Shown here one piece after another: positions 50,708 to 59,667 of a DNA stretch of 64,000 nt. The DNA is taken from NCBI RefSeq assembly GCF_006783905.1, contig NZ_VFPE01000001.1, positions 248,001 to 312,000 of the forward strand, read 5' to 3'. The number at the start of each line of letters is the position of its first letter. The stretch's first letter is position 1. Under the pieces are notes generated by a model that saw only the letters and a list, made by a program, of their open reading frames with translations, was not told the origin of the DNA and ran no database searches. The stretch comes from Microbacterium kyungheense (GTDB taxonomy: Bacteria; Actinomycetota; Actinomycetes; Actinomycetales; Microbacteriaceae). Both the position numbers and the translations under genes were made by a program.

Positions 50708-52127
50708 CCGTGATCCCCGCGGTGGACTCGATGACGGGCTTCATCTTCTTGTCGAGGGCCTCGAAGAACATCGACAGCGGGAACTCGTCGTCCATGACGG
50801 CATCCGTGTATCCCTTGGGGGCGCCCGCGAGGATCTCGTCGGGAAGGCCGCGCGCCCACGCCGACGCCGGGTTGGGCGTCAGGGTGCCGCGGACGAGGTC
50901 GTAGGCCGCGAGCCAGTGCGCGGTCTTCGGCCGGTCGATCGAACGCCAGTACAGCTCGTCTATCGCGTCCCCGAGCGCGACGACGGCGGCGGGCACGTCG
51001 TCCCAGTCGAACGCGAGCGCGGTGTCGGTCCAGTGCAGGACGTCACGCTGGTGCAGCCAGGCGAACAGCAGCTGCCCGCCCAGCCCGTCGTAGTTGCGCA
51101 CGCGCGAGCCCGTGATCGCGAAGCGGAAGATGCGGTCGAAGATCACGGCATACTGCACGAGCTTCGCGTGCTCGAGCATCTCGGCTTCGGCGGCATCCAG
51201 GCTCTCGCCGGCATCCACGCGCGCCGTGAGCCGCTTCTCGATCGCGACGCACTCGCGGAAGGCGGTGAGGTCGCAGCGCAGCTCTTCGAGCGAGTACAGG
51301 AAGTACGGCATCCGCTGCTTGATCATGAAGGGGTCGAACGGCAGGTCGCCGCGCATGTGCGTGCGGTCGTGGATGATGTCCCACATCACGAAGGTCTTCT
51401 CGGTGAGCGCCTGGTCGTCGAGCATGCGCGCGGCACCCTCGGGCAGGTCGAGCTTGGTGATGTCGGCCGCGGCGCGCACGACACGGCGGAAGCGGGCCGC
51501 CTCGCGATCCTGGAAGATCGCGCCCCACGTGAACGCGGGGATCTCGCGCATCGCGACGGTCTCAGGGAAGAGCACGGCGGAGTTGGTGTCGTAGCCCGGC
51601 GTGAAGTCGACGAACCGCAGCGACACGAACAGCTTGTTGCCGTAGTCGCCGGACTCCAGCTGCGCGATGAACTCGGGCCAGATCACCTCGACCAGCACGG
51701 CCTCGACGTGACGCTCGGACGAGCCGTTCTGCGTGTACATCGGGAAGACGACGAGATGGCGGATGCCGTCACGTCGGTGCTGCTGCGGCTGGAAGGCGTT
51801 CAGCGAGTCCAGGAAGTCCGGGACGCCGAACCCCTCGGCCGCCCAGCGCTCGAAGTCGCGGACCGACGCAGCCAGGTACTCGGCGTCGTGCGGGAAGGCA
51901 GGGGCCAGGGCGCGAATGCCGGCCGTGATCTCGTCGACGTACGTCTGGGCGTCAGCATGGGCTGCGGCATCCGGAATCGACCCGTCCTTGATCTGGAGCG
52001 GCTGGATGGCGGTGGCTGCGGCCTTCAGGCGCAGCCAGGCGTCGCTCGTCTCGGCATGCGCCGCGTCTTCGACGACCTCGGGTTCGCCGACGATCGCCTT
52101 CGCGGTGGGAAGAGCGGTGCTGGACAT
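50694..52127 (-). CDS. DUF6421 family protein
   Basis: A 477-residue soluble protein of a family without assigned role. A conserved-looking core TFVMWDIIHDRTHMRGDLPFDPFMIKQRMPYFLYSLEELRCDLTAFREC holds His-Asp-x-x-His and a downstream Glu-Glu and Asp, a set that could bind a metal. An earlier segment HLVVFPMYTQNGSSERHVEAVLVEVIWPEF resembles a substrate pocket. No signal peptide or membrane helix. It is first in the operon with SDR and threonine aldolase and has a strong ribosome site (GGAGGTTCAC). A metal-dependent enzyme of amino-acid metabolism is my guess. Confidence 0.82.
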   Translation of the reverse strand: MSSTALPTAKAIVGEPEVVEDAAHAETSDAWLRLKAAATAIQPLQIKDGSIPDAAAHADAQTYVDEITAGIRALAPAFPHDAEYLAASVRDFERWAAEGFGVPDFLDSLNAFQPQQHRRDGIRHLVVFPMYTQNGSSERHVEAVLVEVIWPEFIAQLESGDYGNKLFVSLRFVDFTPGYDTNSAVLFPETVAMREIPAFTWGAIFQDREAARFRRVVRAAADITKLDLPEGAARMLDDQALTEKTFVMWDIIHDRTHMRGDLPFDPFMIKQRMPYFLYSLEELRCDLTAFRECVAIEKRLTARVDAGESLDAAEAEMLEHAKLVQYAVIFDRIFRFAITGSRVRNYDGLGGQLLFAWLHQRDVLHWTDTALAFDWDDVPAAVVALGDAIDELYWRSIDRPKTAHWLAAYDLVRGTLTPNPASAWARGLPDEILAGAPKGYTDAVMDDEFPLSMFFEALDKKMKPVIESTAGITGASS

Positions 52128-52152
52128 GTGAACCTCCGATCCGTCAATGACA

Positions 52153-52163
52153 GGAAATTTTCC
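52153..52163. promoter_or_regulatory. Candidate Lrp/AsnC operator
   Basis: GGAAATTTTCC, nearly symmetric and the only AT-rich block in the 71-base gap between the DUF6421 and Lrp/AsnC starts. Lrp-type sites have this GC-flanked AT-rich form. TATTCT at 52186-52191 is the likely -10 of the regulator gene. Confidence 0.45.
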
Positions 52164-52198
52164 GGCGAATGCCGAGTCTTAGGGATATTCTTCCATGT

Positions 52199-52645
52199 GT
52201 GGAAGACGCTGTCGACTTGAGGATCCTGGATGAGGTCTCGCGGGACGGACGCGCGACGCTCGCGCAGCTGTCCGAGAAGGCGGGACTCTCGGTGTCCGCC
52301 GTCCAGGCGCGGCTCAAGCGTCTGGAGAGCAGCGGCGTCATCCGCGGCTACCGGGCGGTCGTCGACGCCGAGGCGGTCGGCAAGCCGCTCGCCGCGTTCG
52401 TCGAGATCACGCCGCTGGACCCCGCGCAGCCCGACAACGCGCCCGAGCTCCTGGAGCACCTCGCCGAGATCGAGGCCTGCCACTCGATCGCCGGCGATTC
52501 GAGCTACATGCTGCTCGTGCGCGTCGCGTCTCCGCGTCACCTCGAGAGCCTGATCCGCGACATCCGCTCGGCGGCCTCGGTCAACACCCGGACCACCGTC
52601 GTGCTGCAGACGTTCTACGAGAACCGGCCGATCCTCCCCGCGTGA
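52199..52645 (+). CDS. Lrp/AsnC family transcriptional regulator
   Basis: A 148-residue regulator. The N-terminal helix-turn-helix is LRILDEVSRDGRATLAQLSEKAGLSVSAVQARLKRLESSGVIRGY; the C-terminal RAM domain (FVEITPLDP, CHSIAGDSSYMLLVRVAS) binds an amino acid and forms octamers. GTG is chosen because TATTCT lies seven bases before it (leaderless) and the family match starts at once. It is divergent from the DUF6421-SDR-aldolase operon and probably controls it. Confidence 0.92.
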   Translation: MEDAVDLRILDEVSRDGRATLAQLSEKAGLSVSAVQARLKRLESSGVIRGYRAVVDAEAVGKPLAAFVEITPLDPAQPDNAPELLEHLAEIEACHSIAGDSSYMLLVRVASPRHLESLIRDIRSAASVNTRTTVVLQTFYENRPILPA

Positions 52646-52731
52646 GCGGGACGAGCGCCGCCTCCCTTTGCAGGACGCGGAGCGGTGCGCAACCCCTGGG
52701 GCCACCGCGACCGGATCGATAGCCTCGGCCC

Positions 52732-53694
52732 ATGGATCCTGCGAACACTGCGCACGCGACCGGCCGCGGCGTCCTGCTGGTCCGCAACGCCCGCTCGGGC
52801 ACGGCGGTGATCCGCCCCGACCCCGCCCCGACCATCGCCGATCGTCTTCCCGAGGCGGTCGTGCGTGAGCTCGCCGACGGCGAGGACCTCGATGAGGTGG
52901 TGGCCGCGGCGATGAGGACGGATGCCGCACCCGACGTGCTGGGGATCTACGGCGGCGACGGCTCGGTGTCGCGCATGGCGCACCTCGCGCGTCGACACGA
53001 GCGGCCGCTGTTCGCGATGCCCGGCGGGACGTTCAACCACTTCGTCCGCGCCCTCGGACTCGACAGCGTGGAGATCGCGATCGACGCCTTCCAGGCCGGC
53101 TCGAGCGTGGAGGTCGGCGTCGCGGATGCCACGGCCGACGACGACGAGCCCCTCACGGTGCTCAACGTCGTGTCGGTCGGTGCGTACCCCGAGCTCATCG
53201 AGGAGCGCGAACGCCGCAGCAGCCTCGGCAAGTGGATCGGCGGTGTCTTCGCCACCGCGAGCGCGCTCCGACGCGCCGAGCCGCTCACGATCGTCCGCGA
53301 AGGACGCCGCGCACGCGTGTGGTCGGTGTTCGTGAGCGTCGGCCGCAACGACCCCGAGCGCGTCGCCACGATGCAGCGTCAGGAGGCCGAGACCGGTGTG
53401 CTCGACATCCGCATCCACCACGCCCGCGGTTCGAAGGTGCGCGCACTCGCATCGCTCGCGTTCGGCGAGCGCAGTGCCGCCGTCCTGCGCGCGCTGCGTC
53501 TGTATCCGCGCGACGAGGACGTGGAACGCCTCGTGCTGCGCGAGTTCGAGATCACGGTCAGGCCCGAGGCGGGGCATCCCTCGGTCTTCGTCCACGACGG
53601 AGAGCTCGAGGAGCGGGATCCGGGCGGCTTCCGGCTGCGCTGCGTCGCCCGCCCGGCCGCGCTGACGGTGTTCGCCCCCGCGCCCGGACCCTGA
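52732..53694 (+). CDS. Diacylglycerol/lipid kinase family protein
   Basis: A 320-residue protein with the DAGK catalytic signature: GIYGGDGSVSRMAHLARRH binds ATP phosphates and FAMPGGTFNHFVRALGL follows. The N terminus VLLVRNARSG lines the nucleotide cleft. It phosphorylates a lipid such as diacylglycerol or a sphingoid base, or a related compound. TAGCCT six bases before the ATG marks a leaderless promoter. No partner gene is adjacent. Confidence 0.88.
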   Translation: MDPANTAHATGRGVLLVRNARSGTAVIRPDPAPTIADRLPEAVVRELADGEDLDEVVAAAMRTDAAPDVLGIYGGDGSVSRMAHLARRHERPLFAMPGGTFNHFVRALGLDSVEIAIDAFQAGSSVEVGVADATADDDEPLTVLNVVSVGAYPELIEERERRSSLGKWIGGVFATASALRRAEPLTIVREGRRARVWSVFVSVGRNDPERVATMQRQEAETGVLDIRIHHARGSKVRALASLAFGERSAAVLRALRLYPRDEDVERLVLREFEITVRPEAGHPSVFVHDGELEERDPGGFRLRCVARPAALTVFAPAPGP

Positions 53695-53710
53695 GCGGGC
53701 CGGGCGCGGG
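53677..53710. terminator. Bidirectional terminator between lipid kinase and mmsA copy B
   Basis: CCCGCGCCCGG and CCGGGCGCGGG form a perfect 11-bp stem with a 12-base loop that includes the kinase stop codon. The two genes converge here. Confidence 0.7.
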
Positions 53711-53717
53711 CGCCACG

Positions 53718-55235
53718 TCAGTCGTGCTGGGGAAAGCCCAGGTTGATGCCGCCGTGCGAGGGATCGAGCCAGCGCGAGGTGACGGCCTTCTCAGCCGTGA
53801 AGAAGTCGAACCCGTGCGGGCCGTACGCCTTCGCGTCGCCGAACAGCGAGGCCTTCCAGCCGCCGAACGAGTGGTACGCCACCGGCACCGGGATCGGCAC
53901 GTTGATCCCGATCATGCCGACGGTCGCCTCGCGCTGGAACCGACGGGCTGCGCCGCCGTCGTTCGTGAAGATCGCGGTTCCGTTGCCGTAGCGGCTCGTG
54001 TTGATGATGCCGAGGCCCTCTTCGTAGCCCGACACGCGCACCACGGACAGCACCGGCCCGAAGATCTCGTCGCCGTACACGGACGAGGACGTGGGCACCT
54101 TGTCGATGAGGGTGGGGCCGAGCCAGAAGCCATTGGCGTCGCCGTCGACCTCGATGCCGCGGCCGTCGACGACGACCGATGCGCCGTCCGCCCCGGCGAC
54201 ATCGATGTACGACGCCACCTTGTCGCGGTGCTGGCCGGTGATGAGCGGACCCATGTCGGTGCCGCGCCGGCCGTCGCCGACCTTCAGGCCGCCCATGCGC
54301 TCGGCGACCTTGGCGACGAACGCGTCGGCGACCGAGTCCACCGCCAGCACCACCGAGATCGCCATGCAGCGCTCGCCGGCCGAGCCGAACCCCGCGTTGA
54401 CGGCGGCATCGGCGGCCAGGTCGAGGTCGGCGTCGGGCAGCACCAGCATGTGGTTCTTCGCGCCGCCGAGGGCCTGCACCCGCTTGCCCGCACTCGTGGC
54501 CTTCTCGTACACGTACTTCGCGATGGGGGTCGAGCCGACGAACGAGATCGCCCGCACATCGGGGTGGTCCAGGAGCGCGTCGACCGCCTCCTTGTCGCCG
54601 TGCACGACGTTGAAGACGCCGTCGGGGAGCCCCGCCTCGGTGAGGAGCCCGGCGAGCCAGTTGGCCGCGGTGGGGTCCTTCTCGGAGGGCTTCAGCACGA
54701 CCGCGTTGCCGGCGGCCAGCGCGATCGAGAAGAACCACAGCGGCACCATCGCCGGGAAGTTGAACGGGCTGATGATGCCGACGACGCCGAGCGGCTGCCG
54801 CAGCGTGTACACGTCGATGCCGCTGGAGACGTTCTCGGAGTACGCGCCCTTCGTGAGGTGCCCCACGCCGCACGCGAACTCCACGACCTCCATGCCGCGG
54901 GCGATCTCGCCGCGTGCGTCCGAGAGCACCTTGCCGTGCTCTGCGGTGAGGATCTCGGCCAGCTCCTCCTTGCGCTCGTTGAGCAGCTCGCGGAACGCGA
55001 AGAGCACCGCCTGCCGCTTGGCGATGGACGCGTCGCGCCACTGCGCCCATGCGGCCGAAGCGGCGTCGACCACGGCGTCGACGTCTTCGCGTGACGCGAA
55101 GCGCACGTGCTTCTGCACCGTGCCCAGGGCCGGGTTGTAGACGTCGCCGGAGCGATCGGATGCGCCGGTCCACGGCGCACCGTTCACCCAGTGGTCCAGC
55201 ACCGTGGTCTCGGTACGCGGAATCGTGTCAGTCAT
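53718..55235 (-). CDS. mmsA: CoA-acylating (methyl)malonate-semialdehyde dehydrogenase (copy B)
   Basis: A 505-residue paralogue of the enzyme at 13.8 kb, with the same blocks GIISPFNFPAMVPLWFF, GSAGERCMAISVV (Cys290) and a near-identical C terminus ending SHGGINLGFPQ. In this cluster it should turn malonate semialdehyde, made from beta-alanine by the neighbouring transaminase, into acetyl-CoA, ending reductive pyrimidine degradation. It is last in the gene order and has an excellent ribosome site (AAAGGAGGAAC). Confidence 0.92.
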   Translation of the reverse strand: MTDTIPRTETTVLDHWVNGAPWTGASDRSGDVYNPALGTVQKHVRFASREDVDAVVDAASAAWAQWRDASIAKRQAVLFAFRELLNERKEELAEILTAEHGKVLSDARGEIARGMEVVEFACGVGHLTKGAYSENVSSGIDVYTLRQPLGVVGIISPFNFPAMVPLWFFSIALAAGNAVVLKPSEKDPTAANWLAGLLTEAGLPDGVFNVVHGDKEAVDALLDHPDVRAISFVGSTPIAKYVYEKATSAGKRVQALGGAKNHMLVLPDADLDLAADAAVNAGFGSAGERCMAISVVLAVDSVADAFVAKVAERMGGLKVGDGRRGTDMGPLITGQHRDKVASYIDVAGADGASVVVDGRGIEVDGDANGFWLGPTLIDKVPTSSSVYGDEIFGPVLSVVRVSGYEEGLGIINTSRYGNGTAIFTNDGGAARRFQREATVGMIGINVPIPVPVAYHSFGGWKASLFGDAKAYGPHGFDFFTAEKAVTSRWLDPSHGGINLGFPQHD

Positions 55236-55284
55236 CGTGTTCCTCCTTTGGAACCGCCCTCGTGAGGCGGGATGCACGCGTCAG

Positions 55285-55306
55285 CACTTCGACGGGCTCA
55301 GTGACC
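55285..55306. repeat. Short dispersed repeat, half-element 1
   Basis: On the minus strand GGTCACTGAGCCCGTCGAAG(TG); 19 of 22 positions match 63169-63190. It overlaps the stop codon of the transaminase gene, 50 bases before the start of mmsA copy B. Confidence 0.6.
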
Positions 55307-56614
55307 GTCGCCTTCGACGCTCGTCAGTGCTTCATCGTAGATCGCCATGGCGTGTTCGACCTCCGCATCGGTGACGACGCAGGGCGGCACGACGTGGATG
55401 CGGTTGTCGGCGGTGAAGGGCAGCAGCCCCCGCGTCACGAGCTCCTTCTTGAGCCGGCCGATCACGTCCGCCCCGACGGGCTGGCGCGACTCACGGTCGG
55501 AGACGAGCTCCAACGCCCAGAACACGCCCTCGCCGCGCACCTCGCCGATGAGCGGGTGCTTCTCTTCGAGCGCCCGCAGGCCCGGGCCGATGGCATCCTC
55601 TCCCACTCGCCGGGCGTTCTCGACGATGCCCTCGCTCTGCATCGCGTCGAGGGCGGCGACGATGGATGCCGCGGCCAGCGGATGCCCGGAGTAGGTGAGG
55701 CCGCCGGGGAAGACGCGCTCGTCGAACGTCGCGGCGATCGGCTCCGAGATAATGACGCCGCCGACCGGCACGTAGCCGGAGTTGACGCCCTTCGCGAAGG
55801 TGATGAGATCGGGCACCACGTCGTGGCCGTCGAACGCGAACCAGCGGCCGGTGCGGCCGAAGCCCGCCATCACCTCGTCGAGGATGAGCAGGATGCCGTA
55901 GCGGTCGGCGAGTGCGCGCACGCCGGCGAGGTAGCCGGGCGGCGGCACGAGGATGCCCGCGGTGCCGGGGATCGACTCCAGCAGCAGGGCCGCGATCGTC
56001 GCTGGGCCCTCGGACTGGATGACGCGCTCGAGGTGGTGCAGGGCGCGCTCGCACTCCTCTTCGGGGCTGGTGGCCCAGAACTCGGTGCGATACAGATACG
56101 GGCCGAAGAAGTGCACGTGTCCGCGCGCGTACTGGTTCGCCATGCGGCGCCAGTCGCCCGTCGCGACGATGGCCGCGCCCGTGTTGCCGTGGTACGAGCG
56201 GTAGGTCGACAGGACGGTGTCCCTGCCGGTGTGAAGGCGGGCCATGCGGATCGCGTTCTCGATCGCGTCGGCGCCGCCATTCGTGAAGAAGACCTTCTGG
56301 AACCCCGCCGGGGCGTGCGACAGGATGCGCTCGGCGGCACGGCCGCGCGTGAGGTTCGCCGTCGCGGGACCGATGGTCGCGAGCTCGGCCGCCTGCGTCC
56401 GGATCGCCTCGACGACCGCGGGATGCTGGTGCCCGATGTTGACGTTCACCAGCTGACTCGAGAAGTCGAGCATGCGGCGTCCGGCGTGGTCCCACACCAC
56501 GGTGCCCGATCCGCCGGCGATCACCGGGAGGTCGAGCCCGGCCTGCGCCGACCAGGAGTGGAACACGTGGTCGCGGTCGAGCTCCTTCGCGAGGGCGTCG
56601 AGGTCTTCGGTCAT
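55298..56614 (-). CDS. Class III omega-aminotransferase (copy B), probable beta-alanine transaminase
   Basis: A 438-residue paralogue of the 12.4-kb enzyme: FSSQLVNVNIGHQHP, FFTNGGADAIENAIRMAR, LLILDEVMAGFGRTG and ITFAKGVNSGYVPVGG with Schiff-base Lys275. Here, downstream of beta-ureidopropionase and dihydropyrimidinase, its substrate should be beta-alanine (or 3-aminoisobutyrate from thymine), giving (methyl)malonate semialdehyde. The 62-base gap to mmsA holds a short repeat. Confidence 0.9.
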   Translation of the reverse strand: MTEDLDALAKELDRDHVFHSWSAQAGLDLPVIAGGSGTVVWDHAGRRMLDFSSQLVNVNIGHQHPAVVEAIRTQAAELATIGPATANLTRGRAAERILSHAPAGFQKVFFTNGGADAIENAIRMARLHTGRDTVLSTYRSYHGNTGAAIVATGDWRRMANQYARGHVHFFGPYLYRTEFWATSPEEECERALHHLERVIQSEGPATIAALLLESIPGTAGILVPPPGYLAGVRALADRYGILLILDEVMAGFGRTGRWFAFDGHDVVPDLITFAKGVNSGYVPVGGVIISEPIAATFDERVFPGGLTYSGHPLAAASIVAALDAMQSEGIVENARRVGEDAIGPGLRALEEKHPLIGEVRGEGVFWALELVSDRESRQPVGADVIGRLKKELVTRGLLPFTADNRIHVVPPCVVTDAEVEHAMAIYDEALTSVEGDGH

Positions 56615-56668
56615 GTCGCAACGTTCCCTGTTCTGCGCCGCCGGGTCAAGGGTCGTCCGTGCGGTGGG

Positions 56669-56746
56669 GCGTTTCGTCTCGCTCGTGCCTCGCTCGCTCA
56701 ACGAGCAGAAACCTGGTCGTTGAGCGAGCGAAGCGAGACGAAACGC
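56669..56746. repeat. Long inverted repeat (GCGTTTCGTCTCGCT type)
   Basis: GCGTTTCGTCTCGCTCG at the left and AGCGAGACGAAACGC at the right, with CGCTCGCTCAACGA facing TCGTTGAGCGAGCG inside: a nearly complete palindrome of about 78 bases. It lies between the binding-protein gene and the transaminase on the same strand and can act as terminator or RNA-processing site. The word GTTGAGCGAGCGAAGCGAGA is a dispersed repeat in related genomes to my knowledge; only one copy is here. Confidence 0.75.
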
Positions 56747-56757
56747 GGACGCAGTCG

Positions 56758-57948
56758 CTACTGGCCGCCCTCGGTGAGGACGACGTCGATCGGGGTGTAC
56801 TCGCCGCTCACCTCGACGCCCTCCTCCTTCAACTGGTCCAGAGCCTCCTGGATGTACTCGTTCGAGTACGCGGAGTCGGCGGGCTCGGTGGTGATCAGCT
56901 CGAGGTCGTCCTGGTTCTTGGCCGCCAGCGCGCCCTTGACGGTCTTGTCCCATGCGGCCTTGTCGACGAGGCCGAAGTCCGCGCCCGTCCAGATGAGCTT
57001 GTTGACCTCGTTCATCATCCACTGCTGGTGGACCGGACCCACCGGGAACGCCGCCTCGGCCGTCGAGGCGATGTCGTACACGATGGACGCCGATTCCTCG
57101 GCGTTGTCGCGCGCGTAGACCCAGCCCTTCGTGATCGCCTTCAGGAACCGCACGGCCGCGTCGGCGTAGGCGGGGTCGTTCTTGAGACGCTCGGTGTCGG
57201 CCCACACCGCGTCCTGCAGCATGGCGCCCTCGGTGTCCTCGTACGACACGACGTCGAAGTCCTCGGGCTGGTACAGCTGCCCGGTGTCGGGGTTCACCAC
57301 CTCCAGGATCTGCGCCCACTCGTTGTAGGTCATCGCCTGCGCGGCGTCGACGTCGCGGTCGAGCAGGGCGTTCATCGAGAAGTCCTGCGTCGTGATCGAC
57401 ACCGTGGTGGAGTCGAGGTCCTCGGCCGCCATCGCGGCGAAGATCTCCCACTCGTTGCCGAAGCCCCACGAGCCGATGCGCTTGCCCTCGAAGTCCGCGA
57501 CCGACGTGATGCCGTCGCCCTTCCATGACACCTGCAGGGTGCCCGACTTCTGGAACACCTGAGCGATGTCGGTCAGCTCGACGCCGGTGGCCTCGAGTGT
57601 GCCCAGCACCTTCGGCACCCACGCGATCGCGAAGTCGACGTCGCCGTCGACGAGCGCGTCCTGCGGGACGATGTCGCCGCCGGAGGGGATGATCTCGACG
57701 TCGTCGAAGCCCTCCTCCTCGAAGTAGCCCTTCTCCTGGGCGACGTAGTAGCCCGCGAACTGCGCCTGCGGCAGCCACTGCAGCTGCAGCTTGAGCGACG
57801 TGATCGGCTCGAAGTCGTCGCCGCCGCCGGTGTCGGAGGCGTCGGGTGATCCGGAGCACGCGGCGAGTGCGAGGGCCGCGACGGTGAAGGCGGATGCCGC
57901 GAAGAGGCCACGGCGCATGCCCGGGCCGCGCGAATGCTGCTGTGTCAT
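56758..57948 (-). CDS. NMT1/THI5-like ABC transporter substrate-binding lipoprotein
   Basis: A 396-residue binding protein with signal and lipobox (AALALAAC). The body has LKLQLQWLPQAQFAGYYVAQEKGYFEEEGF and GDVDFAIAWVPKVL, the marks of NMT1-type proteins, which bind pyrimidines, thiamine precursors, riboflavin or hydantoins. In this cluster, pyrimidine bases or their dihydro forms are the likely ligands. It has a ribosome site GAAAGGAAC. The permease and ATPase genes precede it on the minus strand. Confidence 0.88.
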   Translation of the reverse strand: MTQQHSRGPGMRRGLFAASAFTVAALALAACSGSPDASDTGGGDDFEPITSLKLQLQWLPQAQFAGYYVAQEKGYFEEEGFDDVEIIPSGGDIVPQDALVDGDVDFAIAWVPKVLGTLEATGVELTDIAQVFQKSGTLQVSWKGDGITSVADFEGKRIGSWGFGNEWEIFAAMAAEDLDSTTVSITTQDFSMNALLDRDVDAAQAMTYNEWAQILEVVNPDTGQLYQPEDFDVVSYEDTEGAMLQDAVWADTERLKNDPAYADAAVRFLKAITKGWVYARDNAEESASIVYDIASTAEAAFPVGPVHQQWMMNEVNKLIWTGADFGLVDKAAWDKTVKGALAAKNQDDLELITTEPADSAYSNEYIQEALDQLKEEGVEVSGEYTPIDVVLTEGGQ

Positions 57949-57994
57949 TGCGTTCCTTTCGTTGGTGCTGCTTTTCCCCTTGAGGTCGGTGAGA

Positions 57995-58834
57995 TCAGGC
58001 GGGCGACCTCCGCGTCGCCAGGCGCTCCAGGAGCGAGGTCACGAGGTAGAACACGAGGCCGATGAGGATGCCGCCGAGCACGTACGCCCACGCGAGCGCC
58101 GCGCGGCCGGACTTGGCGTAGGTGGCGATCGCGGTGCCGATGCCGTCGGCCGGGCCGCCGAAGTACTCGGCGACGAGGGCGGCGATGACGGCGAGCGAGC
58201 TGGCGATGCGCAGGCCCGTCAGCAGGTAGGGGAGCGCGGTCGGCAGCGTCAGGAACCGGAAGGTCTGCCAGCCCGACGCGGCCGACGCGCGCAGCAGGTC
58301 GCGGTGCACCGGACGCGTCTGCCGGAGGCCTCGCAGCACGTTGACGAACACCGGGATGAACGCCGCGATGGTGGCGACCGCCTGGCGGCCGAACTGGCTC
58401 GACGCGCCGAACATCGTGTTGAGGATCGGGGTGATCGCGACGATCGGGATGACGGCGAGGGCGGCGACCAGCGGTGCCAGCATGCCGTCGATCGGCCGGG
58501 CGGCCGCGGCGAGCCCCGCGAACAGCATGGCCAGGAGCGACCCGACCACGAGGCCGATGAGGGCGTTGGTCGCCGTGATCGTCATGTCCTGCGCGATGAT
58601 CGGCCACCGCTTGACGAACTCCGCGAGGATCGCGAACGGGCTCGGCAGCATGCGCGGGGCGGTGCCGAGCACGTCGACCCAGAACCACCACACCACGACG
58701 ATGACGGCGCCGACGACGATCGGCGCGACCCAGCGCAGCCATCCCGGCAGTCCACGCTCGCCGGGGCCCGCGCCGCGGGACCGGCCGGCAGGGCGGCTCG
58801 GGCCGGGCAGGGTGGCGGTGACCGTGTCGGTCAT
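57995..58834 (-). CDS. ABC transporter permease (pyrimidine cluster, subunit 2)
   Basis: A 279-residue permease with six hydrophobic segments and the SsuC/ThiX-type loop RDLLRASAASGWQTFRFLTLPTALPYLLTGLRI. The N terminus is a polar Gly/Arg/Pro stretch of about 30 residues. It starts within the ATPase stop codon (ATGA), so it is translationally coupled. Confidence 0.88.
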   Translation of the reverse strand: MTDTVTATLPGPSRPAGRSRGAGPGERGLPGWLRWVAPIVVGAVIVVVWWFWVDVLGTAPRMLPSPFAILAEFVKRWPIIAQDMTITATNALIGLVVGSLLAMLFAGLAAAARPIDGMLAPLVAALAVIPIVAITPILNTMFGASSQFGRQAVATIAAFIPVFVNVLRGLRQTRPVHRDLLRASAASGWQTFRFLTLPTALPYLLTGLRIASSLAVIAALVAEYFGGPADGIGTAIATYAKSGRAALAWAYVLGGILIGLVFYLVTSLLERLATRRSPA

Positions 58835-59667
58835 GACTCGCTCGCCCTCGCGACGGGCGCGCCGTGCAGTGCCTCGCGCACGGCGGTGACACGGTCGAAG
58901 AACTCCGGCGATTCCCGCAGCGCCTCCGAGCGCTCGCCGAGCGTCACGTCGACGACGTCGGTGATGCGCCCGGGACGCGGGCTCATGACGACCACGCGGT
59001 CCGCCAGGAAGACCGCCTCGGGGATGGAGTGCGTGACGAACACGACGGCCGCGCCGGTCTCTGCCGCGATGCGGGTGAGCTCGGTCTGCAGGCGCTCCCT
59101 CGTCATCTCGTCGAGTGCGCCGAAGGGCTCGTCCATCAGCAGCAGCTTCGGCCGTGCCGCCAGTGCGCGGGCGATCGCGACGCGCTGCTGCATCCCGCCC
59201 GACAGCTGGTCGGGGTACCGATCGATGAACTCGGCGAGCCCGACCAGCTCGGCCAGCTCGGACACGCGGGCCGAGCGTTCGGCCTTGCCCGTCCCGTGCA
59301 GCTCGAGCGGGAGCGCCATGTTCGCGCCCACCGTGCGCCAGGGGAGCAGACCCGCCTGCTGGAAGGCGATGCCGTAGTCCTGGTCGGCACGTGCGCGTCG
59401 CGCCGGCTTGCCGAAGATCTCCAGCGTGCCCGTCGTCGACTGGTCGAGGTCGGCGATGAGGCGCAGCAGCGTGGACTTGCCGCATCCGGACGGCCCGATG
59501 AGGGCCACGAACTCGCCGGCCGCGACGTCCAGGTCCATCTCCGACAGGGCGGCCACGTCGCCCGTCTTCGTGGCGAACACCTTGCTCACGCCGGCGGCCC
59601 GCACCGCCGGGGCGGCCGAGGCGGCGGCATCCGCTCGCTCGCTCTGGTCGGGGACGTCAGGCGTCAT
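58831..59667 (-). CDS. ABC transporter ATP-binding protein (pyrimidine cluster)
   Basis: A 278-residue ATPase: Walker A ALIGPSGCGKSTLLRLIADL, Q-loop GIAFQQAGLLPWRTV, signature LSGGMQQRVAIARALA, Walker B LLLMDEPFGALDE, H-loop VVFVTHSIPEAVFLADR. It is of the nitrate/taurine/NMT1-type importer class. Both ends overlap the flanking permease genes by four bases. Confidence 0.9.
   Translation of the reverse strand: MTPDVPDQSERADAAASAAPAVRAAGVSKVFATKTGDVAALSEMDLDVAAGEFVALIGPSGCGKSTLLRLIADLDQSTTGTLEIFGKPARRARADQDYGIAFQQAGLLPWRTVGANMALPLELHGTGKAERSARVSELAELVGLAEFIDRYPDQLSGGMQQRVAIARALAARPKLLLMDEPFGALDEMTRERLQTELTRIAAETGAAVVFVTHSIPEAVFLADRVVVMSPRPGRITDVVDVTLGERSEALRESPEFFDRVTAVREALHGAPVARASES

Noticed and set aside
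56669..56746. The long inverted repeat as ends of a small insertion sequence
   Set aside because: The loop is only about 10 bases, there is no direct repeat at the edges and no coding capacity; terminator or REP-type repeat is simpler.
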